Origin: Capitella teleta
Lineage: Eukaryota; Annelida; Polychaeta; Capitellidae
DNA length: 64,000 bases
Reading direction: 5' to 3'
NCBI GenBank assembly: GCA_000328365.1
Contig: KB309137.1
Coordinates: 276,097 to 340,096, forward strand
Part shown: piece after piece, positions 11,801 to 22,185 of the stretch
Layout of the letters: each line of letters begins with the position of its first letter
Position numbering within the stretch: the first letter of the stretch is position 1
Position numbers and translations under genes: made by a program
Notes under the pieces: generated by a model
What the model was told of the DNA's origin: nothing
The model's input: only the letters and a program-made list of their open reading frames with translations
The model's database searches: none

Positions 11801-12937
11801 CTATCTGTGAGCCCACAGTATGACACACATTGCGCTTCGAAAACAGAGCTCGCCGTCCAACAACCCTGGACACTCTTTTCTCGCCCCCCCCCCCTCCAAT
11901 CTCCCACCTCAATCCGTCCCCTTTTTGCCCCCATTCCCGCGTCTCTTCCCTCTCGAGACGTACAGCGACATATTGCCTTTGATCGCAGACTCTTCCATTA
12001 AACTGGACCAAGGTCTGACGAGCTAATGTGTCAGGCATTAAAGCCGCCGCCCAGACGAACCTCCGGATGACCGCGTACTGCGCGGGCATCGTTCGCATGG
12101 CAACGGCGCTTGGTGAGAACAGTTCAAATCTGACAGTCGCCTCTGCATCGTTGTCATGGAAACGCGTGGAAATTCACGAAATTGACGAAGTTGATATTTT
12201 AGAACGCGCAAGTCAGTCCACGTGTATAATCAGAGACGGCGGTCTAGTTGTGCAAGTGATTTCACTAAAATAAGTACATGTAGTGTGTCATTGCATGGAT
12301 CGAGGTTCGATGACAAGAACTGAGTACCAGAATCATATTTTGAATTTGACATTCGTTCTCACGGAGTATGCTGATCACAAAATTATGTTATATAAACTGA
12401 GCCCACATGACATGGCAGAATAAACAACCCACATGTTATTGGTTTCATTAATCGACAAATGGTGTCGTGAAACGAGCCATGCATCGCCATGAATAGCACA
12501 TCGTATTACCACAGCAGAGAATCGTGTTCTCGGACACTCGTAATCATAACGCCCAAAATACGGGAGCATCTTGATCACAGGGGACAAGTTGGCAGTCATT
12601 CATAAGTTCATAACGCACCCCATGCGGTATCTTAATAAAAACTTCTGAGTAACTGCAAGACCGATTGGCATTTTTAACATGTCAGAAGCGTTTGCGTTAA
12701 CGCAATAGAGTGCAGGGGTTATTAAATATAAGGTGCATATCTAGTATGTCTACATAGTGGTTTCTAGACATTCACAATAAGGATCAATGCATTTGAATCA
12801 ATGCATTTTTTAGACAAAAATAAACTACCAATGCCATTCATAAGTTTCACGACGAATTCAAATGCATTGGTGGAATTGGTAATTCTACCAGGTTTACGCG
12901 ACAACATTTGCATAAGCTTGTGATGTAATCTACTCAC
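8893..12937. other. Region downstream of the recognised CUB exons; no gene recognised
   Basis: Remaining 3' exons of the CUB gene should start here on the minus strand if the intron is not very long. I searched by eye for third-CUB motifs (Ser-Pro-Asn-Phe-Pro, Tyr-Pro-Arg, Asp-Tyr-Val-Glu-Phe) and found none. A C9-10 tract lies near 11885-11894. Confidence 0.5.
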
Positions 12938-13027
12938 GGATTCTGAGAGTGGTTGGCACCATGTCAATCTCTTCCAGCTCTGGGTCCACGAAGGGAGAAT
13001 CACCAGGGTTGTGATTATTAATATTAC
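12938..13027 (-). CDS. CUB gene exon 6: linker after CUB domain 2
   Basis: This exon has 90 bases, from acceptor ATAACCACAG to donor C|GTGAGT. The phase fits exon 5 exactly (G+GT, Gly313). It encodes residues 313-342, beginning Asn-Ile-Asn-Asn-His-Asn-Pro-Gly-Asp and continuing with an acidic stretch (Asp-Pro-Glu-Leu-Glu-Glu-Ile-Asp) to Thr-Thr-Leu-Arg-Ile. SOL-like proteins, as I recall them, have a similar Asn-Pro-Gly and Val-Pro-Thr-Thr linker between the second and third CUB domains. If the donor were not used the frame would stop three codons later. An octamer-like ATGCAAAT lies just upstream in the intron (13036-13043). Confidence 0.75.
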
Positions 13028-13317
13028 CTGTGGTTATGCAAATGAGCTGCTGAATATTAATGAGCTACATGATCAAGAAAGCCTGTTCATAATATACAAC
13101 AACAAAAGTGAAGCAAATGTGATTGTATTTAAAAGCTATTGTGCAATTTGTACATCGTACTGAATAAGAAATTCTGTTGATGTACATGTCGAAAGAGCGA
13201 ATTAATGATGCTTTGAAATTTCCCGATGAAATCATAACGGAGTTTCAGCATGGGGAAATCTCCAAGCATCATTATGTCAATGTGACATTCATAACGCACA
13301 GCGCAGTCATAACGTAC

Positions 13318-13568
13318 CGTTCCATTTCGGCGGTCTTTTCGACGGTGTTGGTTTGGGGCCTGGCAATTGGTGGTCTTCTCGAATGAACTCGAACGTGGCA
13401 GCGAAGCCTTGCCGCTGGTTTTTGCTATCAACCATCATGTTGACATGGAGATCTTTGCCAGATGAAATGACCTGCTCTCCATTCAGAGTATTGCAGTACT
13501 GAGCGATGACGGACGAGGAGACATCTAGACCATCGCGGACAACGATGAAGTCCGGACTCGAGCTACAC
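13318..13568 (-). CDS. CUB gene exon 5: second half of CUB domain 2 and start of linker
   Basis: This exon has 251 bases, from acceptor TTATGCAG to donor G|GTACGT. It encodes residues 229-312. The CUB second half is clear: Cys, then Pro-Asp-Phe-Ile-Val-Val-Arg-Asp-Gly, then Gln-Tyr-Cys-Asn, a Val-Ile-Ser-Ser-Gly-Lys-Asp-Leu-His-Val strand and Gln-Gly-Phe-Ala-Ala-Thr-Phe-Glu-Phe. About 24 residues rich in Pro and Lys follow as a linker. Without splicing at 13317 the frame would stop two codons later, so a short secreted form ending here cannot be excluded. The donor overlaps one copy of a CATAAC motif discussed under findings. Confidence 0.9.
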
Positions 13569-14456
13569 CTGCATAAGAAATTTACCTATTATAACTTTCC
13601 ATTTGATAACAAATTTGATATATTACTTTTAAGAGATGTCGGAATGATTATAAAATGATCAGTTTGCTTCCCTATAACTGTACGTGTTGGTATCAAACAA
13701 TAAGAAGGAACAGTTCAAAATCGCAACGGAAAAGCGTACCATAAGTGATAGAAGTGTTGTATCTCCCTGTGTGACGTAAAAACATATCGCCTGGGGGGTT
13801 CGTCAACCGTATACTTTCCATTTATGGGTTATACACTTTATCATTTAACCATTATGCTACAAGGAAACCTAGACACTGACATTTGAGGGTTCAATAACTT
13901 AAACAGACAGACCTGTCGCCATCAAGCTCGAGCTAGAAAAATATCACGAACTTATAATGGCTCCTTCACTTCAAAGGCTCTCTCGCGAGACAACGTGTGA
14001 ACGTCTTTTTCGTACGATATGATTAGGCCATTACAGCGAGATCCTAGAACACACACTATGAAACAAATAACCCAAATATTGATAACGTATAAATGTTTCT
14101 ACACTCGTGAGCACAGGTTTCAATAGCGAAATAGCGCGATACAACACTCATAATTCACCATTTGCACATTCGCACGGCTCGCCCGAGTATTAATCCAAGC
14201 AAGCCAGAATAAACACGTATTACAGCCACAGAACTGCACCAGACTCCCTAGAATTGCATCTCGCCGCTAGATAATGATATTGACCGTTCCATTAGAGTGC
14301 ATGCTACATGGCAGCCTCCGTGTCCTAGTAGTGTGCCTCAACATTGCCGACACCCATGAATATAGCCCATCCTATGTTTACGAATGACTCTTCGAAGCCC
14401 CGCACCTCAGCGAAAAATATGTGCACAACTTAACGTGGTATATACATTGTACTTAC
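13569..14456 (-). other. Intron 4 of the CUB gene (888 bases)
   Basis: GTAAGT to TTATGCAG, splitting CUB domain 2 in its middle, just as intron 2 splits CUB domain 1. Nothing else is recognised in it. Confidence 0.8.
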
Positions 14457-14679
14457 GTTCCGTCGATATATTCAAGTTGTATGTTCTGGAAGGTGATTTT
14501 CACACGTTCTTTTCTTGTAGCGTCCCCGTAGAAGAGGTATTGGCAGTTGGTTCCAGGAGGGTATCTTTGAGGGTATCGTGGCGAAAAGAACTTCCCAGAT
14601 CGGGATTTTTTATTGCTATAGAAGTCGTAGGAGCAGTCTGTGCCCCATCGTTTGTTTCCACCCGAAATCTCGAATTGAG
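14457..14679 (-). CDS. CUB gene exon 4: first half of CUB domain 2
   Basis: This exon has 223 bases, from acceptor TTTTATTGCAG to donor GTAAGT. It encodes residues 155-228. A short spacer (Phe-Glu-Ile-Ser-Gly-Gly-Asn-Lys) leads to Thr-Asp-Cys-Ser-Tyr-Asp-Phe-Tyr, then Gly-Lys-Phe-Phe-Ser-Pro-Arg-Tyr-Pro-Gln-Arg-Tyr-Pro, then Asn-Cys-Gln-Tyr-Leu-Phe-Tyr-Gly, the standard first half of a CUB domain. The reading frame is not the longest open one here. It was chosen because it carries the CUB motifs and because it alone joins exon 3 (G+CT, Ala) and exon 5 (AC+G, Thr). Confidence 0.92.
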
Positions 14680-17600
14680 CTGCAATAAAAGATAACGATA
14701 AAGAATGTTGCAGATTGAAATATGCCCTTAATTAAATGTCATAAGGATATTATAGCAACTGTTTAGATGATAATGTGGTCAGCAGGGATAATCGCCACGT
14801 AGGTGGTCCGATAATGACCAGTCCTTGAGGCGATGGACACCTTCGAGTGCTGGGCTTATTCTATTAATTTAAGGTACACGCCGGCATCCCTTGGAAGTCT
14901 GGATCGATGACAATGAAATGTGACCAAGGGCTGAACTAATTCCCCGGGTGACTATTTTGGGATGCCGGCCTTTTGATGTCATATATTACAATCGGACTGT
15001 TTGCGATGCGTACTGCGAGACTATTGCCCATTTGTGCTATAAGAATAGAACAGCTTCCGCGGCTACATATAATATCCCACAGGTGCAACTCAATTGAATA
15101 ATTGATGTACAACTGTATCATTAAACACAGCGCATCCCTCCAAGTACTATAATACAAGTATTCCTATACACGGCACCGTAATTTTAGTCTCCGTGTCAGG
15201 CCGCCACAAACAGCTGACTAGCTATTCTCGCAGAGCATTTGTTATTCGGTTTTCGCAGAAGACATCTCGGAATGCATTTTTCTAGATTTTACATTCTCCA
15301 CGCATAGATCTTAGGGATTAACGTTAATGAGCCGCACATACAGTTGGGAATTATCTCAACGTGGAATCTTCAGAGCTGATTCGCGAAAGAGCACACTAGC
15401 CAAATCAGTCGAAATTAAAACAAGAAATTATTCATAAAATGAATGAAAGTACGAAATCATTCTACGAATATTTCTGCCAATGCAACAAATTGCACCATTT
15501 TATCTGGTCCAATAAGGTAACTGTCATATAAAAGTGATTTACATTTCGCAAATGAGGCATTTGCAAAGGAAGAAACCAAAAGCTGTAGTCCGCAGGGGCG
15601 TTTCAGATAAACAAGGAAACCCCCCGTTTGTGGTCAGCGTGGGTGGCATCCGTGGATTAAGCTTTACGGTTCCTGAATCCCCGGCAACTGCGAGGGGTCT
15701 ATCCGAAAGAACTGTTTCAATTTCAAGAGGGATTCTGCTGTCTGCCAGATGGTAAGATACATGCGATCAATTACATAACTGAAATATACGTTTAATTCCC
15801 GACAAGATATTGTGAATTTCAGAAACCACAGTAACATTGTTGTATATTTAAACCCAGAAGCCGTCTGCGTCATTATGGATCCTCTATGCTTCCCGTTGTC
15901 ATGTGGTTGCTTTACCGTTGCTATGACAGCAGTAATTTTGAGTAATGCGAGATGCTCCATGAGTGAGGAGAACGTACCATTCTTTGTGTGCATGTTATAT
16001 ATATTGCTTCCATTCACATTTCAACTGGTGCCATATTACTTTAAACAAATACACCTTTCACACTTTTTTTCTTGGAAACAGCAAAGCTACAATCTTATAA
16101 CAATGCCACGTACACCGCCAATATTAATAATACATATCGCTATCATTCTTCGTGAGTTCATTTGCCCCAAAATGAATAGCGAAATTTGTGTGAAGAGAAA
16201 AGGCTTCGCATATTGCAGAATCGTCACGTTATCTGCGACTGCAAAGTAGCGAATAAGTTACTCGATCCATCATGGGAGTCGCACAGTCGAGTGATCAGAT
16301 TAGCCCAAGTCTGAACAGCTGGCGGTGAGCAGCGGATCCTGCCCCCAATATCCGCGCAGGTTTATTGAAGACCGCAACACGGATCCCGGGATCGATCAGA
16401 TCCTGTGATGACGCTTATGAACGTAGATCCAGGTGGATCCATGATCTCGCATAGTGTCAGTTTGAGGAGTTTCCAGGAAATTAGGATGCACATTTCAGGA
16501 TTGCTCTCGACAAACAAGATAAATTAAGCTCAGATCAGAGATGACGACATTATTTGGATGTCAAGTTTGGCTGCGGATCAGAGGAATTTTCGAGTAGAAT
16601 TGGATTCAATGGGGGTGGGGTGGGGGGTCGTTACAGGCCACTGGGTCAGTGTATAATGTTTTCTGATGCGGGAGATTTTATGGAAACAATTGTGTTGACA
16701 CCGACCACTGACATCTTACGTTGTGACGTTAATTAAGCCTCAGTTGCATGGTCAGAGGGAGGTGATATGTACATGGCCACACGAGGCCTTCTCTCTGCAT
16801 TAGCAATTGTCAGTTCTTCTGCCACACAGGACCCAGCATTCATCTCACCAATAGACGGGCGCTTCCTGTTGAGGTTGTTTCAGGGGAGAATGAATACCTC
16901 AATTTCAGCTGGCCACCTGGTTCCATGCACAATACTCCGCCACAAGCAGTTTATTATGCACAAGAACCGACAATCCATCCATTTGAAGTGTGTGTCACGA
17001 AAACTTGGCACTCAAATAGGAAGTACTTATAGGCAGTACCATTCAGAGCTCTGGAGGCCAATGGACTGCAAGAGGCGAGGGTCTGCATGCGATTCTCTGG
17101 AGATCAGTGCCCAAGGGCAATCTCCGATAGCACTTTGGGCTTCTATTTAGGTCGTATAGTGGTTTTGTTTGTTGGATGAGCCATTCTTGTGCATGGATGT
17201 GCTAATGCTATTATAATACGCTTTTTTTATCATTATGGAATTTGTAGAATGGTCTAGGGTATTCAGTTACCAAAACTTAACAAGAACGTTGGCTGGGTTG
17301 TGTTTCGGCATTTCTGTACAAGAAAAAACAAAGGTGCACACGCGCGTACGGGAAATGCAATGAAACGCGGTTCTTTTTCTCCAAACGGCAACAAATCAGT
17401 GCAGAAATGACAGAGAAAGCTCCATTATTTTGAAGACAGCATAATGCGCATGCTATGCATAATAGATGCGAGTTCTGCTGGTAGACCCAAGTCCCGGTAG
17501 CCATCAATGTATGTGCACGGTGCCACAACAACGCGCCTTCCATTTACAACCGAATCCAAATGGCCTATGAGCGACTCTCCTCTTCAGTGCTACTAAGTCG

Positions 17601-18381
17601 ATTGCGTTTGGGATTTGCAAATGACGTAATGCGGATGTCCTATTTTATGCCAATTCTCAAAAGGAGTGTGCACTAATTGGCGAAACCTTAACGGGATCAA
17701 AGGGCTGAAAGGAGATTGCCAGTGTCTGAAATATGAATGGATTGCAGCAGTGTAGCTGCGAGACATTATACCACAGGACTATAGGGCATGGCTCGGATGC
17801 AGAATAGCAGCAAAGGCACAAGAGGTTTCAAAAATTGTATAATGCACAATTGAGAGCCACTGGGACAAGGAAAGGCCACGCTGAGCGCATCAGCCAGGGG
17901 TAAAAAAAAAAAAAAGATCGGGCAAAAGGACTGCGGTCTCGAGAGGTCGTAAAGCTAACACCGAATGGGACAAGTTTTACTTGCGGGAGAATTCAGATTT
18001 ATCAGTTGCCTTGTATCGGCAACTTGAATGTTATCGAATCTGCTTTCTACGAGTGGGTAGGGTGTCTTAATTCCCTCAAAAAAGGGCGCATTGCAAGGGG
18101 ATATTGGTGTTTCAGCTAACGTGGGCTCCAAATGGTGAACGTGACAAATGACCGAGGAACATTTCGCTGGCAAAATTGCATTCACTTCGTAGTACATCGA
18201 CCAAAAGTCTAAACCAATAAGCGACTTTGATGTCAGTTGCGAGCAAGCGCCATGGCAATGGCATGGCTTGACGTTGCTATGGCAGTGTTAAATCGAGAAA
18301 GCCGCGCGTGGTGCCACGTAGTGGCCATTCATAACAGCACTCAAGCCCCGACAGTTTTTCAGCCTGTAATTATTTCCTCAC
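14680..18381 (-). other. Intron 3 of the CUB gene (3.7 kb)
   Basis: This is bounded by GTGAGG after exon 3 and TTTTATTGCAG before exon 4. No coding sequence in it is recognisable. Weak ORFs such as 15812-16249 and 16767-17150 on the plus strand have no domain I know. A G-rich run with three G4-6 tracts lies at 16611-16627. Confidence 0.7.
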
Positions 18382-18590
18382 CTTTATCAATGAAGCGGTA
18401 TCGACCTCTGAATCCCGTGTTGTTGCCCTGGAAGGGGTCGGTGTGGAACTCGAGAATAAGGCTTCGACCAGAAGAGTAGTGCTGTTTCGGGATCATGGAG
18501 ATATTCCCGCAGTGCTCGTATGTCCATTGGTGGTGCTCGTTCACTTCTGGCCGCTCCAGGTCGAGAAAAAATCTAAGAAAATCTGTGCAC
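18382..18590 (-). CDS. CUB gene exon 3: second half of CUB domain 1
   Basis: This exon has 209 bases, from acceptor CTCTCCAG to donor G|GTGAGG. It encodes residues 85-154. Visible CUB features are Cys-Thr-Asp-Phe-Leu-Arg-Phe-Phe (the C-x-D-x-L strand), the fourth cysteine in Glu-His-Cys-Gly-Asn-Ile-Ser, the Ser-Ser-Gly-Arg-Ser-Leu-Ile-Leu-Glu-Phe strand and the closing Gly-Phe-Arg-Gly-Arg-Tyr-Arg-Phe. Two potential N-glycosylation sites are present, Asn-Ile-Ser and Asn-Asn-Thr. The Glu-Arg-Pro-Glu-Val-Asn-Glu insert before the last cysteine is unusual for a generic CUB domain and is what suggests the SOL-like group. Exons 2 and 3 are separated by the 57-base intron, so the domain is split in its middle. 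Confidence 0.93.
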
Positions 18591-18647
18591 CTGGAGAGAA
18601 CATGCACAGTGCGGGAGAATGATCAAACGCATCGGCATTAAACCTAC
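18591..18647 (-). other. Intron 2 of the CUB gene, only 57 bases
   Basis: It starts GTAGGTTT and ends in the pyrimidine-rich TTCTCTCCAG. A 57-base intron splitting CUB domain 1 sits between introns of 3.3 and 3.7 kb. Confidence 0.88.
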
Positions 18648-18828
18648 TTGTTCGTAATGGGAACTTGTAAGTCGAACTCGAGGAAAGTCAGCTCTACGAT
18701 TTCCTCCAGTTCACCGATGAAGGTATACAGTATACAGTTGATGTTGGAGGGATATATTTGTGGGTAATTCGGAGATGTAAAGATGCCTTGGGATCTGCCA
18801 TTGCTCTCGTACACCACGCATTCACAGG
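18648..18828 (-). CDS. CUB gene exon 2: first half of CUB domain 1
   Basis: This exon has 181 bases and runs from acceptor TTTCGCAG to donor GTAGGT. It encodes residues 25-84. It opens with Cys-Glu-Cys, then a Gly-Ile-Phe-Thr-Ser-Pro-Asn-Tyr-Pro motif, which is the classic CUB strand (GxFxSPNYPxxYP), followed by Asn-Cys and a Leu-Tyr-Thr-Phe strand and a Glu-rich stretch ending in Leu-Glu-Phe-Asp-Leu. The two cysteines at the start and at Ile-Asn-Cys fit the first CUB disulfide pair. The exon ends with two bases (AA), which join G of the next exon to give Lys85. The next intron is only 57 bases. The wording of this half-domain is close to what I remember of arthropod suppressor-of-lurcher proteins. 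Confidence 0.93.
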
Positions 18829-21800
18829 CTGCGAAATAGACGGCGATCAAAAGGTTAATGATCTGAACCGTACAAGTGCGAACCCTACCTGTACTTTGGA
18901 ACCACCTGTATAGGAGCTGAGTGTCTTATTAGAAGCAACGACACAACGTGACACTATATAGATACAAAACAGCTGCATGGTGTGGGCTCATGTTACACAT
19001 GAATCCACACCATATACCGCGAGTTGGGGTCAATGGCCGACTACTTGTATTAGGTGTACTTTGTCTAAATGTGGGTTATATAATGTTACATAGAATGATC
19101 AAAATTCGTGAATATTTGCAGGAAGCCATTGAGAGTGTAACTGGAAGAAACACGCAATAAAACAATAAAACAAAGAACCATGCCATATACCAAAACTAAA
19201 TCCATTAACAAGGGTTGAGAGTAAGCAAACAAGAGAGGAATTATCTACACAAAATGGTGTCCAAACTCTCTGTCTCGTATCCTCAGCCGATTTACCTTTA
19301 TCTAAATGATATTTACTTTCATACGCTATGCAATTCTCTCGCGCTGAAACAATGTGAAGACGTACATGTTACATAAGAGATCTCAAAACAGCCAACGTAT
19401 GGATTACGTATTAAATTGAATACTGAAGATGTATTTGTGTAAATCACTTTGGTATGTATACAGGTGAGTTAGAGAGAGGGTATGTGTGGATGTTGCGGAT
19501 GAACACTGCTTCTACCAAAGATACAATTTATTTTTCTTGTTTTTTTTTGTTCTTTGGATCAAATTTTGCGATTTGGAGCGGCTTTTCGGCGGAAGGGGGC
19601 GGGGGATGGGCTGAGCATGCCATCCATTTCTTCGTGGCACACCTTGGCGGACTGGTAATAAAGGCGGCCATACTGGGATCAGTGGGCACCGTGCACAATG
19701 GCATGTGTGGCTCAGGCCTCGCGGATGCTCCGTTGACATTTTATGGAGATTAATTATGCAGTGGGTTTTCAGTGCGATGCATCTGGCCTTCTTCGGGTCA
19801 GCGAATTAGCCGCTGGGTTTCGTCAAACGGTGAGGAGCCCCATGAGATGCCTGGAGGCGATCATCTTTTGCTCACATTCTGTTCAGGGCCAAGACGGATA
19901 GTGGATCCTTTACAAGTCATTTCTTCTTGCAAATGACTCTTATCTATCAACTGGGAGGTTAAGCCTGACTTTCCTGGCCTGTTGAGACCAGATAAGAGGC
20001 CGACCATCGGGTCGTGTACCCAGCCCCAAGGAGAATGCACAATGAGCTACGCTCATTCCACGCCACATAAGTGAGCGGCATTTGCACTTTTGGCTGACCA
20101 CCATACGCTCCTCCTCGAGACGAGGAAGGCGTCCGAAGGCGTCGCAGTCTTGTCACGCCGCCTGTCGATGTAATAGACTTTGCCGCTGGATCCCAGGCCA
20201 AGATTCAACCGCTGCCTTTGACAGACAGCCGAATTAAGCCATCTGAATATGGAAAGTGCCATCGCCTCAAAGGTCATGGACACCTGTGTCATGCAGTCTG
20301 CTTTACTTCAGATCAAAATTTGCTTGGATTGCACAATTGAATGCAGTCCTGTTATAGCAACAGCTTCGTACGATAAAGCGCCTCAGGCTCTTCAATAATG
20401 CACGACTGCTGCTCCGTGTGAGGCACCTCTGAGCTTCCAGTGCAACATACGGCCACCGAGGCTGGGGTCAGGTGGAAAGGTTACCCGAGCGGAAGTGACG
20501 TCGGCGAATGACCATGACATGGCGAAACTCCTTGCCGTAAGATCCTGGATGAGTCGAAACCCTTCTCATGCACGGCATAGGCCCCTCGCTCTCTTCCTTT
20601 GTGAGCAATCCGCTTAGGAAAGAAGAAGTGAAATGGTGTCATCAAGATAAGAGGTGATCAGACAATTAGGCTGATTACTCGTTACGATTCCCAAGCCGCG
20701 TGTTCTGAACAAATGATCCTTGAACAAGCGGAGATGGTATCGGCGAAGGAAGAGTGCCGTGTTATTGTGGCGTTTGTCAAAGTAACGTGCGATTGGTATC
20801 GTCAGTTGAAGGACACTCGTGCAATACAACACAACAATCACAATTCGAGGCATCGACCAAATCACGGGAGAATAGAAGAATGCGGCCAACACTGCATGCA
20901 GTGCGTACGACCATGATTGGGAATTGAATGCGACGGAGCAATAAGGCTGGTCTCCAGTGGGGAAGCAAAAGACATCGAGACAGTCTTGCATGTCAGCCTT
21001 AGTGAGCACTCATCGCTCAGCGGGTAAAAGGCTGAGGGAATTGGGGATCACTTGCATGGCACGCTGTAGCCGCAGAAAAAGGCCAAACTCAAACGCCCAA
21101 TGAAGCAAATCCGCACAAAAACGAAGCAGCTGATTGCGACCAATAGAGCACATGGGATCGGGGTAAGGGTAAGTATGTGGCATCGACGGGTGAATGAAAT
21201 ATGAATGAAAGTAGCAGAGAGCCTCTGCCACTTTTGAAAGACCATCGAGAGCCAATGGTAATTGGGGTATGTGTCCACAAAGGCCGTCAGTCGGCAGGCT
21301 CAAGGGGCCAAAACAATCCTCTTTTGGAGCCAGACCAGCTGCCCTCCCTCCACTCCTCGTCGTCCTCATGCAAATCACTTCGACGTAAACGGCTCGCGGC
21401 TGAATTTCACATCTCGGCCTCAGGGGATTGCGTGTCCGCTTTTGATGCCGGCTGCTCAGCGCAGGAGAAGGGTTGCCTCGTGCAACACCGAAAAGAACGG
21501 CGGGTGAAACGGAATCAGGGAATGATCCATCATTGCGAATTCTGCAGAGAGCACAGCAGCGATTGTGCTGGCATTTTTCTTGTCAGTCTCCGGGGAATGG
21601 TCTTCACAAAACAGAAGGGCCATTTCGGAACCCAAAGGGGCTAACGGGGGCTAGTAGCAGAGGCTGCGAGGAGGTGCCGTGGTGGATGGAGAAGTATGTC
21701 TTCCTTTTCAGCCTCCTCCTCACCAGTTGATTCGCCATCGATCACAACAAGAGTCCTTCCCTTTTCACTAGCTTATTCCGCCTTGAATCGATACCGTGTG

Positions 21801-22112
21801 AGCGAAATGTATGGGAGGCATTTAGCCCCAAGTCAGGGCTGGGTCCATCTGGCCATTTTATCAAAAGCTATTCATCATGTGTCTCGTGTAAAGACAGCTT
21901 GTTTAGATGCACTGCCCTGCGCAAAGATCTGATGCTGTTTTTATGATGGATATCAGCAGGATCAAAGGTGACTGCCCGCTTGGACAATCCTCGACTGAAG
22001 CTCATCGACTGACAAATACGATCATCTGTCTTCTCGTTGGTGAAATTGTGTGTGTGAGACGGGTGTGAATTGTGTGTGTTTTGAGTGTATGTAAAAAGAT
22101 GAAACATCTCAC
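18829..22112 (-). other. Intron 1 of the CUB gene (3.3 kb)
   Basis: GTGAGA at the left end of exon 1 and TTTCGCAG before exon 2 bound it. I see no nested gene I would defend. It holds ORFs of 60-147 codons on both strands around 20050-21640 with no recognisable family, a G-rich stretch near 19592-19610, and an ATGCAAAT octamer at 21368-21375. Its 5' end, nearest exon 1, has CA/TG-rich sequence at 22040-22090. Confidence 0.6.
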
Positions 22113-22185
22113 CTGGATTCACAGCATAACTCACAAGAATGAGACAGTTGAAACTGAGTATAATGAGTGGGAGCTTCGGCTTCAT
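22113..22185 (-). CDS. CUB gene exon 1: start codon and signal peptide
   Basis: This exon has 73 bases, 24 codons plus one base. It starts MKPKLPLIILSFNCLILVSY and ends with AVNP, a basic start plus a hydrophobic core typical of a secretory signal peptide. The donor is G|GTGAGA at 22112. The ATG is directly preceded by a pyrimidine-rich stretch ending in TTTGCAG, so the coding part may begin exactly at a splice acceptor, with an untranslated exon further upstream. Read through without splicing, the same frame stays open for 15 more codons to the right, so an unspliced 5' leader is also possible. The single leftover base G joins the CC of the next exon to give Ala25. I link it to the CUB exons by phase, strand and the absence of any other signal peptide in between; no transcript evidence is available. 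Confidence 0.75.

Larger units (their letters stand above)
12938..22185 (-). other. Gene with six recognised coding exons: secreted or membrane two-CUB protein, SOL-1/Neto-like (3' end not found)
   Basis: Six exons join in frame: 22185-22113, 18828-18648, 18590-18382, 14679-14457, 13568-13318 and 13027-12938. Every junction has an AG acceptor and a GT donor, and the exon phases match throughout (1,2,1,2,1,1). The joined product is about 342 residues: signal peptide 1-24, CUB1 about 28-151, CUB2 about 170-290, then a linker rich in Pro, Lys and later Asp/Glu. Introns are 3284, 57, 3702, 888 and 290 bases. Proteins of this layout in animals (SOL-1, SOL-2/Neto) are auxiliary subunits of ionotropic glutamate receptors at synapses; that role here is inferred from resemblance, not shown. 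The last donor (GTGAGT at 12937-12932) implies more exons to the left, where SOL-like proteins carry a third CUB or LDLa domain and a membrane segment. I could not find these. CUB identity is very sure; the SOL-like name is moderately sure. Confidence 0.8.

Noticed and set aside
14500-14685. 61-codon minus-strand ORF over CUB exon 4
   Set aside because: It is an out-of-frame shadow of the CUB-coding frame, which alone joins the neighbouring exons.
14880-14969. 11-base inverted repeat GCCGGCATCCC / GGGATGCCGGC, 68 bases apart
   Set aside because: About one such pair is expected by chance in 64 kb. No element ends or target sites accompany it.
20140-20230. Minus-strand Gly-Lys-Val-Tyr-Tyr-Ile-Asp, as in the middle of a WW domain
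   Set aside because: Neither conserved tryptophan nor the final proline is present in this frame, so it is probably chance.
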